Shown here piece by piece: positions 51,901-64,000 of a stretch of 64,000 nt of DNA; positions within the stretch are counted from its first letter, which is position 1, and each line of letters begins with the position of its first letter. This stretch comes from Malurus cyaneus samueli. Lineage: Eukaryota > Chordata > Aves > Passeriformes > Maluridae. Under the pieces are notes generated by a model. The model was not told where the DNA came from, searched no databases, and saw only the letters and a list, made by a program, of their open reading frames with translations. Location of the stretch: NCBI GenBank assembly GCA_009741485.1, contig CM019237.1, positions 52,874,252 through 52,938,251 of the forward strand, written 5' to 3'. The translations under genes and the position numbers were made by a program.

Positions 51901-54900
51901 TACAGGGAAGATCAGCTGAGTTGCTTTCACAAGTCACCTCCAGACATATGTTCCAGGAACAAGAGGCCATATACCCTGTTTGTCTTCACACCTTGCTCTC
52001 CTCTACACACAGCGAAACCCAAAAATCAACTTTATTGATGATCATCAGGAACTCTGTTATGATAAAACAAAAGCAGAAGCAAATGCTGGACCACAGGATT
52101 TCTTTTTGCTACTCTCCTACTTCCACTCCCAGTGGCTGAGTGACAGCTGTGTGTTGTATTAATTGATTAGAGATGTCAAAGCTCCATTTTGCACACAGGA
52201 AAGTGATTTTTTTTTTTCTTTCTGAACATATCTCAGTAACAAACACTGCCTTACTCCCACTAGCACTGCATCAGAAAGCACAAAATGCTGATGCAGAAGT
52301 AAACTTTTGCTGTTTGGTCTCAATAGTGCTGCCAACTTACTAACAACCCTCTGCAAAATGTCCCTTGTGATTACTTAAAGCATTCTCAAACCTCCTCTCT
52401 GTGCAATGCTCACTAATGGCAAAGAAACCTCAGGAGTCTCTCACAGGAGGTGTGGAAGAATCCAGGAGATATTTTCTGACTTTCCTCCCACATCATCTCA
52501 TGTCTGAGTCACTCTGCTCCTTCGTGGGCACCTTAGCCTGAGCCAAGTACCTCCGGAGAGAGTCACAGCACCAATCCACTGCTCACCACAACTGTCCACT
52601 TGGATTCCAGAGTGTATAAAACATTGGGAATTTCCCAGGCCACATTTCAGCAGCGGGGATCTAAGCACTCCTTGTTTCATCTAAACATGTAATCCGCATT
52701 TCAATTACTCAACAGCTGCTTCCAAAGGACACACAGAGGCTTATCATCTGAGCTATTCCAGACCCTAAAAACAGCTGGCAGGACTTCTCCCAACCCCCTA
52801 GAACGAATTTTCCAGTGCAATCAAGGAACATAAACCCAGCCCTGCAGTATAAATATCCACATGGCACTGGAAGCAGACTTTCCAAAACTCACACTTCCAA
52901 ATCTCCCAGATCTTCACAGGCACCACTACTAAAGCTTGTCAGGGCTCTGAAACAGTCCTTACACATTACACATTTTATATTACATACTCCAAACAGCTCC
53001 AGACATCAAGGTTATCACATATTTACAACTTACAACCCATTGCATGCTGTTCTGGCATTACCATTAAGCAAATTATCTTTGGCAGCACTCACTACAAAGA
53101 GGGAGCTTCACAACACACCACAATGTTTAGTGGTTCTGGGGTGGGGACGTTTCCTGCACAGACACAGAGGAAGGAGGAGTAGAAACCAGAGAGCTGGTAG
53201 TGGAAAAAAGGAGGTGAGCAGGAGACGGGGCACATGTTTGAGTCTATCCTCATCTATGCAGTTTGCTGTGCTATGCTCCATGTGGCTGGGAATAAATCAG
53301 GAATGCACAAACCCCATTACCCAGAGCAATCAAACAGCTTCCTAGGGGATAAACGTGATTTATGTACTAAGCTCTTATAGGCCTCAAGTCCTGGCAGAAA
53401 ATGCAATTTATCCAACTCCCCCCTCTGCCCAATCTGGTGGCCTTTAGCAAGCTAACAGTCCATGTGAGATTAGAATTTCTAAAAGCCTGTCAAACGCAAA
53501 ACCACAGAGATTACTACATGCTATGACTCCTACCCAGCTTTGCCAAGATGTTTTCTTTTCCATCCACTTCTGCCTCTGCCATGTGTCGGAGCTGTCCCCA
53601 GCCATACAATCACACCTTCCTGCATAGGCATGAGTGGGTGGGTCTGGGAAACCCTAGGCTTCCAAGTGCTGCACAACAGCTACAGGAAATGTTCCTAGCA
53701 GAGTTCAGGTATGCAGTTTTACTTTCCCCTCCTCTTTATGATTGAGTTTCTCATCCTTCATAGAATTCTTTATTCCCAGAGCACCCAGTTACAGGATTCA
53801 TTAGAGTAATGGTAGTAAACAGGAGACCTGTTGCTGTTTAGGGAGCTGCCTGGCATACTACAGTAAAGCAAAACATGCCACCTTGAAATGCCTGCAAAAG
53901 TTATATATAGTGCAGCACTATGAAATTCTAAATAAAAGCCAAGCCTGAAGAGTTTGACATATACAGCCACACATATCACAGGAAACTATTTTGGGTTGAA
54001 GTACTGTTGAATTTCCTAAGTTTAATTAGCTGCCACGCTCCAGTTTTCACAGACTACCCATGATCCAAAGAAATCTAAATATTAAAAATACTTGAACGAG
54101 GTTCTGAAAAGATCTGAAGGAGGAATTTATAAACCAGCAGTTTCAAACAAGACATAAAACTCATAGCCATGCAGTCTCTCAGGCTAGTGTGTCCAATTTG
54201 AGTATGTTTTTTTCTCAGGAATCCACATCCTCAATGCCAGAAGAGCGAGGCATAGTGCTAGGAACAGAAATCTCCTTTAAAAGACTCAGGGAAATCCCCG
54301 GATCACAAACTCTGGCTCCATTAAGAGACATATCTATCTCCCTGACACCCATAGGAAGGGCAACACAGGGATGGAAGCAACCTGGGAGATTTCTGGAGTG
54401 TTTCAGGGATAATTTTTGGTACCAGTATTGATGGGTCAGCTTACAGCTTTCACTAACAAGGTAGCACTGATTTGGGATATATAATCAATAAAACCATTGG
54501 CCCATGAAACACTGCATTCAGGATCCTGAGGGGACTGAGGAAGGAAGGCAGCAGATCCTCTGATTTATTGATCTTGAACTCATCAGTTTGGACTGGAAAT
54601 AGCTCATAATAATTTAGAAACATTGCAGAAACTACGTGTTGGGAACAAGATTCCCGCAGTCCCTGGCCCCAAGAGATGACCACTGAGGCCATTGTCTCTT
54701 TCTGACCCCTTCGTCCTCAGCTTCTTGGGGCAGCACTGAACTGATTCCAGAACAAACTGAGTCTCTGGTTTTCCTTCCTGGCACTGAGTAAAAATAGAAA
54801 ATGTGCCCTATCAGGCAGATGTCAGTTTCGTGACCTGCATGAGAAAACTTGCATGTTCACAGCTACAGGATATGTACTACACAAAAATCAACCCAACATA

Positions 54901-55143
54901 TTCTCTTCTTTGACCAAGCCTTTCATTACACTTAGAGCCCCCAGACCTGATACAGTTGATTTGAGAGCATCCAAATCAACTGGGCAGTCCAATTGCCACC
55001 CTTTTTAGGTCTCAAATTCATCCTGAATATTCGCCTTCCAGCTCAAGAATGACATGTAACAGAGTTCTACTGAATCATGGCCAGTTGGTCTATGCTACTA
55101 ATTTCAAGAAACTTAAGCAGTGAATTATGTAGGAAAAAAAAAA

Positions 55144-55144
55144 N
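55144..55144. other. Ambiguous base (N) within an A-run
   Basis: A single unresolved base interrupts a short run of A, probably a consensus failure at a homopolymer. Confidence 0.98.
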
Positions 55145-58100
55145 AACTTCAGAGAGCAATAACTCAGTTTCCACAGTAATTAAACTGTTTACTAAAGGGT
55201 TGAAGAGAAGCTATTTAGTCTTCAACATCATGGTGACATTTTGTTTTCTGGTATAATGTCATAAGCTAAAAATAAACCAGATAAAAAAGCATATTAGTAC
55301 AAAGAGAGTGTATGAGCCAAAGAGGAAACACATTTTTTTAAAGTGATTAAGCAGCAATCTAAGAATAAGAAATATATATTTAAGCATTAACCATTTTGAG
55401 AACACCTGCACTTCCTAAATTAAGCATAACAAAGGTTAAGAAGGGATTGATTCTTTATGTAAGCACCAAGAACATGAAAAGTTGTTATAATTAACAACAG
55501 TAGTTTGGAACGAGGTGTTAAACTAAGTTCCTGAAGGCTAAATGAAGTCTCAAAAGGCTAAGAACCTGAGACATTGATTTTTTTGGGAGATCATACTACT
55601 GAGATCTATTGCATGACTCTCTCTGCAACATTTGGTGCCAGGCCTTGACACAGATAGGAAAATAAACTAAAAGGACCTGATGTAGTTATTTATCCTGCCA
55701 AAGACATTTCTGTGTTCTTACACACTGCAATAAAAATCCACTATCAGATTTATGCTGAACACCTCTCACAAATCTCCTGCAGGTCCTGACAAGTGTATTC
55801 CTACAGCCATTGGACAGCAGGTGTATTTGGAGCAGAAGCTACATGATGGAAATGCTGCAGAAGAGAGGGAAAGAGAGCACCCAAGATGCAGAATTTCACA
55901 GCTTTGCACTCTGCCTGCTGCACAGCAAGATCACTCTGGAAAAGGTGACAACATTTGACAACCAGAAATGCAGAAGCTTCATATCTGCCCCCACAAATCC
56001 CTCACCTTCCCAGAGCTCTTCCAAAGCTTGAAACCAAAACTAGCCAAGTGCATGTGGCCAAGGAGTTCTGGAGCAGCTGAATTACTCCAGAACAGTGCAG
56101 CTTTGATTCATTTCTAAATACACATTATGTATGCACACATTTAATGCCAACAATGTGTATGAACCTACTAGAACATACAGTGAGAAGTCATCTCATCAGA
56201 AATGCTATGGATGGCATCCAGACAGAACAAAGCATGCCTTTGTTTTAAAGTCTCACCCCAAAACCATAGTAACCAACCCCGGTCTGAGATACGAGAAGTC
56301 AAAGAATTGTCTGCCATAACTCAACATCCCTCAGCCTCAGATGCTGGTGCCCCAAAGGACAGTCCAACCCTCAGCAAACATAAAGTTCACTAGATGTCAA
56401 GCCTGTGCTCTGTCTAGTTGGCAAAATGCAATCAGAAAATGAAAAAAACAGAGCAACAAATGTTGTTTTCCTGTCTTTTTTGCTAACCATATGGACATTT
56501 TCCCTACCACAGCTCTTAAGTAGGACAGGTACCAGAGATAGCTGCAGTGAGTGGGCTGTACTCCACATATTTCATCACTCCACTTCCAAATCTCACCACT
56601 TGAACAGTCATCTCTAGAGCAAAATGATTCTCCTATCTTGTGGCACAAAAATGCCCTCTCCTATTTTGGTTTCATAGCCTCTCTTATACCTCTGGCCTTG
56701 AAACTGGACCCTCAATTTACTCAAGTGATCTGCTTCCATCTGATACTTGAGCTTCTTCACTGAGATTATAATTTACCTCACGCTGTTTTAATTAATTGTT
56801 ACTTCCCTGGGTCATCTTGCTTAACCAACTAAGCTGACCTTAAATTGTCCACTTCACTGACTGTTTTGCACTTAATTGATTGCACTTCTGATTTAGCCAC
56901 ATACTTGTTCTCAAATTTCCTAACTACGGTCTGTCTTTCTCTGCTATTCTGCTTCATTTTTTTATTTTTTAATTTTATTCACTGCTTTTAATATTTCTTT
57001 TTCTTCGGTGCTCCTGCTGCTACAAATTCCTTGTCTCTATTGTGTTAAGCCCTAGCAATCTTTGACCTCTCTTCTAACCCCCCAAAATTTCTCCATCTCA
57101 CAATCTTCCCTCCTGCCCTCCAAGATTATTTTCTTTCCTTTTGGAGTACACTGTTCCGCAACCCCCTCCTTTCAGCTGACAAGAGGGTTCTGACACTTTT
57201 CCCAAGACAAAACTCAGTTTTTAAGTAAGGATATATGAAGGAAGGCACCCTGCTCCTGAGAGCAGCCAGCAACCAGGACAAGACTAAATGCTGGCAGAGC
57301 TGTGCCCCCTTCCCTGCCCAGGCTGGACACTGGAGCAGCACCTGCTGCCTCTCACTCCTCAGTCCTGTCACCAGCAACGAAAGAAGCTGAGAGATCTGGG
57401 ACACAACCAGAGCCTAATTAGCACCACTATTTATAGAACATATTACTCTTTGAAGTGGGAAGAGTTGCTGGTGACAGCTGAGTTGGTTCTGGAGATGATC
57501 CAAAGCATTAAGGCAATCCGCTTCCAAAACACCAGGGCACAAGTTATTCTGGAATTGACGTGCCTATCATGTCATCGGTGAACTCCCAAAGGACAGCAGG
57601 CACAGCCACCACCTCCAGGCAGGGCAGGACCAGGGAAAGGAGGTAAGAAATCCCAAGGGTGCCTCCCCACTCTTCTTTTCAGAGGAGGTGTATCAGCTCA
57701 CTCAGGGGAAGCAAAAGCCCAGAGGACCCAAAGTGCTCTTCATTGGGAATCAACTTTCTGAAGGTTTATGGTCCTTAAAAGTATCAAAATTTAAAAGCTG
57801 CTGCTAAAAAGAGAAAGAAAAATACCAAACATCCTTCAAGAAATTAATCCAAGATATCTACTCAGTATGAGGATAAAGGTAAAAATTCACTAAATAAATC
57901 ATTCAACCTACTTAGTCCTGTAACAAGGCATCTTAAGATAAGAATGTTGATAGTTGGTTTAAAAATATTTTTAAAATCATGTTTATGTGCCCAATGACTC
58001 GTCCAGTGTGTTTTGGGAGATCTTTCTCTGCAGTACGTTCAGCCCATTTAGCTTAGACCCAAAATGGTGATAATGAAATGATAATGCCTAGCTATTTCTT

Positions 58101-61059
58101 TCTTAACCTTGTTTAAAGCTAATCTGTTCTCAGCAGTTATCCAAGGTGTTTGAGAAATGGCTGTAGACTGGCAGAAATTAATGAGTGGAAGCAACTCACT
58201 TCTCAGGACTTTGGGGTTTCTTTTTAACTTCTTTAAGGCCAAACAAGTTACTGATCTTAAATGGAAAGGAGTAAGATTCTCACCAGACAGATGGCAGAGC
58301 CACACAAGACACCATATAAAACCAAATGATTAAGCCAAAAGTTCTTTGGGAAAGAACTGATTAGGCTCTAAAGTGCTGAGCAAGCTCATACTCATCTAGG
58401 CTGACCCCTCATTTCAAGTGACAGAACACTGCACATGTTCTCCTGATTATGCCACAGAGAAAAGAGCTCACACCCCACTGGAACCCCAGCAACCCATTTT
58501 CCTCCGCACCAGCAGAGGGAACTTTGCTCTTCTCCATGATGCAGATCTGTTGTGCTGCAGCAGATGAGAAAACAGAATTTGTACTAAACTTGTAAAACCA
58601 ACTCGACATTCTCCCACAGATTAGGTGGGTAAAAACAACAAACTCGACCCTCTTAGTACAAAACTCTCAGTAGCAATGGCCTGTTAGACAAGTGAAGCAC
58701 AAAACAGTTTGTTTGGTTTTTTTATATGAGAGGAAAAGCATCAAAGACCCAAGGCAAAAATAAACATGTTCTCACAAGCTGGACCCATTAGCATTTACTG
58801 AAATACGCTAAATAAGTGTTTTCACTTGTTCTGTTGTCTAAACAGAACTATCAAAACACATGATTTCTCTAATGATAGGTTAACTTTTTTTTGTTGCTGT
58901 TACCATTTTTGGATTAGCAAGCTCGAATTGCACACTCTGCCATTCCCTTCTGGACACACTTAAAGGCAATGGCTGGAACAGGATACAAGAAATAAATATC
59001 TCATGTGCATTTTTACTGCTTCATCCAACTGGGCACACATAAACCTGAAGATGTTCAGCATTTGTCCATAAGGCTCAGCAAGTGTGTTGGTGCTAGATGC
59101 CTGCTGCCTGCCAAGACAAAATGTTCAATAATGTGACCTATGAAGGAATGCCCAGATTGGTTTTGTTTCTCCTATTCCCTTCACTGTTGCAGTTTCCGTA
59201 GTTAAAAATGCATCTAATTATAGGCTGATATGTAATTCTCGCTACAGCAATCCCTAGCACTTAAAAACCATGAGTCAGGCCCCCAAAATTATGATTAAGC
59301 ACAGAAATTAGGCATCTGAATAACAACAACCCACACTGGATTTTTACTTGCCTTTTGAGGACCAAGCCACCATTCACATTCAAAAGCACTTCCCTCTAGC
59401 TATGAGGACTAAAAATTCCTTTTCATTTCTATCCCACAAAAGCAAGACTAACGCAAGTTCACTTGATTGCAGGAGTTGGCACAGCTATTACAAGGTGGGC
59501 ATTTTCCAATTCTTCATATTAAGTGCCCCTAGCCTGAAAAATACGTAGCTCAGCATCCTTTCCTGCTTTGCTCTGGGAGGGAAGTAAATGTCATCAAGCC
59601 AGGTGAAATTTTGCAAGTGGACATCCCCTTGCAAAATTTCCTGCTGAGCCTCAGAGCTCCAGAGCCTGAAAACAGTTGGAATCCTGATCCTTGGCAAAAG
59701 GTCTCCTCATATTTGTGGGTTAAGACCATCACAGTGATAAATCTTAAATTCCTCTCCACATAACTGAGGAATAATGGCAGATATATAAACTTTCTGAGTA
59801 CTTACAGGTTAGCTATCTGCTTTACAGACATGTGAGACAGACTGAAGTTTCTGTCATTTCTTATGAATGGCAACCCATTGTCTTTCAACCCATTTCTTAA
59901 TTATCACAAAAAATACAGAGGTAAAGGCAAATAAAAATCAAATATAGCATGTATTTCTCTAAAAGTTATTTTTCAAATCAATCTTTAAGCAAGCTATAGA
60001 CAGAGACTTCACCTCATCATTCCCATTCTCATCTGATCAACAGCATTCCTCTGCTCCTGCTTCATGAATATTGCATCTGCTTTCTATCCCATGTTGCAGA
60101 CACACCCTATATGGATTTATTCTCCTGTGTTTTACATTGCCATTAAGCAATAAATGACCCACACAGGAGACTGCAAAGAGTCTGAACCTCGCTCAGACAA
60201 ATAAGAAGGTAATGTTGCCTGAGTGGATGGCAGTAAATCACCCACAATGAGCAAGGATAATCTAAAGACTACATTCCAATTAGGAATGTCTGCTGCAGCA
60301 CTCGCTACTGCTGTCTAGTGACAGAACTTGCAGATGGAGCAGAAGCAGAGAATCTGAAATTCACCAGTAGCTGACGATTCATTCTTTACACTGTAAGGAA
60401 CTGTAAATTACTGTCGTGGAACAGTGAATACTCCATATAGAATAAAGAGTTCTTCTATTCCCTTTGAAATAATAGACAAATGCTTCAATGGAAGCCACGG
60501 AAAGAAGACAAAAATTAAAACAAAAGCATTGCACACTTCACACGTAGTAAGCTGGTACCCCCAGGTTCTAGCAGCAGAAAGAGCCAGTACCCACCAAACC
60601 TTCAGCACAAGTATTGGATCTCTCCTCCAGGGAACATTCAGTTCAGCCTGTCACTAGCCCAGGTGCTCCTTCACATTAAAAACTGCACTAACAGATGGAA
60701 ACCCCACCCCATTAATCAAAATTCCTAATCTGCATGGCTGGGATCTCACTACACACATTCTTGGAAGGAAAATCCTTCAGAGCACAGAATGTCTCTCTGC
60801 AAGCTTGGCACTGTAAAAATAATAATTTCTGGACAGTGATAATTATTCACAGAATTCCCCACCGGCTCCAGTGGTGACCTAGACCTGAAGTTCGGTTACA
60901 AGAGATAACCATGTCATGGACATAGTTTCCTTAATTCCCTTTATACCTCTGCTTCCTTTGCTGCATAGAAGTACGTGGGAACCAAAATCCAGTCTCCCCT
61001 GGCAGTAAAAATCAGGAAGATTGAAGCCCATATGAGTAACCTCATAGTCTTCATCCCAT

Positions 61060-61863
61060 TTGCCATTTGGCTTATATCTTCCTGACACACTGAGAAAGGC
61101 AGGCATCAATCAGAGAATACTGAGTTCAGCATCACCCCCTCATTGCAAATTTCCAGCTTTTTGGGTTGTGGCACTTCTGCAGACTACTTACAGCAGTAGA
61201 TCCCTCATCATCCTGCTCTGGGACACACCACACTGCAGTATCAACTGCATCAGTAGAATGAGGGAACCTCCAAACACTGAGCCAGATGAAACAGAATTCC
61301 CAGAACTGATATTTGGCCAAGACAGACCACATAGGAAAACATTAAAATTTTTTCACTGTGGAAAAAATATGCTTTGTTTGTTTGTCTTCCATCTCTTACA
61401 GGAAATGCAAAGCTGTTATTTCCCTGTTACAGCAATGGCCACTCGTTGCATTCCAGGAATAGGCAGAGCAAGTTTTTCCCACAAGAAAGCAAGGAAAATA
61501 GCTGATGATCTCTTTTTCCAGTGCTCCTTAAAATATAGGATAGCTTTTAACTTAAAGCTTCCTCAGAGCAGTGGCAATGTGATAAGTAAAGCCTTTATCT
61601 TGCTAATACATGAAGGCAAAGTCTGCAGTTTACCGGGAAAGCCTGATAGCCAACGACCAGAACATCAAGGATGCAAAATGACAGATGCCCTGAGCACCAG
61701 CAGGAGCTGCAACACCCTGGAGAAGGTGATTGCTAATTCAGATGGGAAAGGAGATAAAGGAGTAAACAATTTCACACAAGTTCTTTGTATCACTGCTATG
61801 AATGTTAATTGGGTAATTATAAAAGGAGCCACTCAAAGAGTCTGGGGCTCCCCCCAAAACTGA
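61060..61863 (+). other. Unexplained 267-codon open frame in intron 1
   Basis: This is the longest open frame of the window, on the strand opposite to ST8SIA1. The translation is compositionally ordinary and has no domain, signal peptide or catalytic motif that I recognise. It includes a strong acceptor-like sequence (pyrimidine run ending TCTCTTACAG at 61401) and a donor-like AGAAG|GTGATT at 61725. The piece between them is 324 nt, exactly 108 codons, and open. No start context, homologous family or neighbouring exon supports a gene. It could be a chance open frame, an exon of an unannotated antisense transcript, or a relic. I favour chance. Confidence 0.2.
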
Positions 61864-63662
61864 GGAGGGCCTCAAGTAGATTAAAAATGGGAATAGGCTG
61901 AAGAAGGGGTGGAAGGAAAAAATATAAACACAATTGTTGTTCAGGAAACGTTCAGGATGCTCTCAGCAAACATGGAAGACAAAAAAAAGTTAACCATTTC
62001 TATTCAGCTGCTTCCGGCAGTTTTAAAAGCCTCACTGTAAGCACATTTCCATTTGAAAATAGAACCTCTAAACCAATAAATGCAGGAGGATATTTTCCAG
62101 CAAATGGAACAGGAGAAGTCAAAATTATCAGTCTGTACAGTAACAACAAAAGCCCACACCACTCTGCTACCCATAAAATTTTGTATAACAATTTTATTTC
62201 ACAGCTTTCACCTTTATCTTGAATGGAGCAATGGGAAAGTGACCTCCAGAATCCTGGTGAAAGCACAAATTTAGTTCTCTACAGTATAATTCACCTTGTT
62301 AAAAATTTTAAATACCACTAAGGTCAAGATAACAGGCTTCTTCATGAAGTTCAGAGCTTTTGTATCAACTACTTTACAGAAAAAAACCACTTTGCCAGGG
62401 TCCAGGGACTTATCAGTGCCTGCTCCCACCCCACCCTCTGTATATCTAATCAGGTTCCAAGACCTGGGAGAATCTCTGGCCGCCTGTATGTAAAAATTGT
62501 GACATGACAAAACCTGAATCTACACTGAGGTTTACAAACACTACTTAGTTTTGGATTAATGTGCTCCAGTCTGAATTTAACTGCATGCAGCTATGTTAAA
62601 ATGATTTAGCATTAGGAGCAATTTCCTTGCATTTTGAGAACCCCATGCAGCATACAAAAAAAGATTAATGTATATCCAGGGATTTAAATTTTTTTTTGGT
62701 GCTTAGGAAACTGGAACAACAGAAGACTGCAGGCCAAACAGCCTCCCCATTTCCGTGAGGTTCATCCACACTGGGGAAAGACAAATTCTAAAGGGAGAAA
62801 CAATTCATTTCACATGCATTTACCTACTAGGAGCCAGCCTCAAAAATGGAATTTTCATATATGTCATTGAATACGCATCAAATGGGAGCAACACTCTTGG
62901 CTGCTCTGCAGATGAAAATTACAGCAATAAATAACTTGTTACTACATTGTATGGGTGATTCAGTGCCCATTCCATCCACTACACAGCAAAGAAAACATAG
63001 GTGGGAAAATACATATATCCAGCAGTGTCTGGGTAAGCAGTTACCAGACTTTCGGGGCCCCACCTGGGTAACCTAAATTCCAGCAGAGTCTCTGTTCCTC
63101 CCGTTTCCCCATGCCTGGCTCTGGGCCTTTGGATGCTCCCAGTTAACAGAAAAAGTGCCTCAGGGAGCTGGCTACATCCTCCTATAAATACTGGCAGGCT
63201 GGGGTTTTTACAAATCCAGAGGAAAGCAGCACTCCAAAACTTTGCAAGATACTAGAATCAGGGATCCAAACAGTGTTTCATTAGGACCATGAATCAAAGT
63301 CTGTAAGAAGATGCTACTTAGGGTCAAGGACCTAAGGAGGAGAGCAGGAGCTGGAACTCAGGAATTAAAATCAATTCCTGTCTTGCCAGCACAGCTCTCA
63401 TCTGCAAAAACACTGTGAGCTAACTCAGATAACTAATTGTCATTGTTTTCATGTCATTTAGGTATCCGTCTTGAAGATATGGAGCCAAACCTCTCTACAG
63501 CTTGCTTTCTTCATCATAGACTCCAAATAATAACATAGAATAAGAACGTTTGTTTCCTCTCACCTTTAACCTGCTCTTCAAAATTGTACCTTGTCACCAA
63601 AACAGCTTCTCAGCTGGAAACCACAAATTACAAATACCCCATTTATCACCAGTGAAGCAAAT

Positions 63663-63679
63663 ACAACAACAACAACAAA
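63663..63679 (+). repeat. Short (AAC)n microsatellite
   Basis: About five tandem CAA/AAC units lie in otherwise unique intronic sequence. Confidence 0.85.
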
Positions 63680-64000
63680 ATCAAGTAAAATGTTGATGAA
63701 ATCACAGCCAGGCAGTAGCAACACCTACTCAGGAGAGAAAAATGAGCTGGGTTTGGCTCAACATGTACACATATCCATTAGTTTCAGGGCAGGGCTTCTC
63801 AGGCCACAGAGGCAAAACTAACTATAATCCAGCATCTCCCAGGTCTCCTCCAAACTCACTCTGTGTTTCACATGTGTCTAGTGAAAGCAGGAATAATTAT
63901 GTATATGATTAAGCTCTTTAAGCAGGGCCAAACTCTTATCTAAAGTCAACCTGAGCAATACAAAGTTTAATCTGAGATTTGCCTTGAAATAGCCCAGTGA

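Larger units (their letters stand above)
1..64000 (-). other. ST8SIA1: ST8SIA1 gene body (internal part; exons 2-4 with flanking introns)
   Basis: The whole window lies within the transcribed span of a minus-strand gene for alpha-2,8-sialyltransferase 1 (GD3 synthase), a type II Golgi membrane enzyme that transfers sialic acid from CMP-Neu5Ac to GM3 to make GD3, the first b-series ganglioside. Three exons in the expected order, with compatible phases and consensus splice sites, support this. The enzyme is about 356 residues in human; the part seen here is 116 codons from its middle. Exon 1 and the last exon are not found, so the gene extends past both edges and its full length cannot be stated. 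Numbers 2-4 assume the five-exon mammalian gene structure, known to me from general knowledge. No promoter or polyadenylation site of this gene lies in the window. Confidence 0.93.
42335..64000 (-). other. ST8SIA1: ST8SIA1 intron 1, 3' part (continues past right edge)
   Basis: This is sequence upstream of exon 2, ending in a good pyrimidine tract and TCTCTAG. It contains three CR1 fragments (43.6, 45.6 and 48.7 kb), one ambiguous base at 55144, a short AAC repeat near the right edge and a 267-codon plus-strand open frame at 61060-61863 treated separately. I saw no GC-rich first exon, CpG island or signal-anchor coding sequence, so exon 1 and the promoter must lie more than 21 kb upstream of exon 2. 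Confidence 0.85.

Noticed and set aside
52815..53345. 176-codon plus-strand open frame
   Set aside because: Second-longest frame in the window, but the translation is a mix of Ser/His/Arg-rich segments without a domain, with no splice-site pattern or repeat origin that suggests coding. Most likely chance.
1..64000. CRISPR array, tRNA/rRNA genes, bacterial-type operons or a prophage
   Set aside because: No regularly spaced identical repeats, no cloverleaf-like or ribosomal sequence, and exon/intron structure with CR1 LINEs shows a vertebrate genome.

Overview
The window is vertebrate, almost certainly avian, nuclear DNA from inside one long gene. It has no operon-like packing. More than a dozen 3'-end fragments of CR1 LINEs carry the typical avian tail (repeats of ATTCTATG or ATTCTGTG next to a TTCCAACC block). 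Coding sequence appears only as short exons with canonical splice sites. The species is not resolved; nothing seen separates one bird order from another.

The gene is recognisable: three consecutive internal exons of ST8SIA1 (GD3 synthase, alpha-2,8-sialyltransferase 1) on the minus strand, at 42334-42190, 15203-15094 and 10972-10880. They join in frame (phases 2/0, 0/2, 2/2) with AG acceptors and GT donors. They encode 116 contiguous codons that, against my recall of the human protein, align without gaps to about residues 80-195. These cover the C-terminal part of the stem, the start of the catalytic domain with an N-glycosylation sequon, and sialylmotif L, which is split by the 4.1 kb intron between exons 3 and 4. 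Exon 1 (cytoplasmic tail and membrane anchor) must lie beyond the right edge. The last exon (sialylmotifs S, III and VS) must lie beyond the left edge; I found neither here.

Layout from left to right: 1-10879 is the start of intron 4 (old CR1 fragments, a small duplication, a pyrimidine-rich kilobase); then exon 4; 10973-15093 is intron 3 (low-complexity A/C block, short tandem duplications); then exon 3; 15204-42189 is intron 2 (27 kb, with a cluster of CR1 copies at 27.8-33.6 kb); then exon 2; 42335-64000 is part of intron 1 (three CR1 fragments and one unexplained 267-codon open frame at 61060-61863).

I found no RNA gene, CRISPR array, complete transposon or second clearly coding gene. 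Most open frames in the window are what chance gives in non-coding DNA. I see no convincing undescribed system. The points most worth checking are the symmetric exon 4, the inverted CR1 pair in intron 2 and the long open frame in intron 1.
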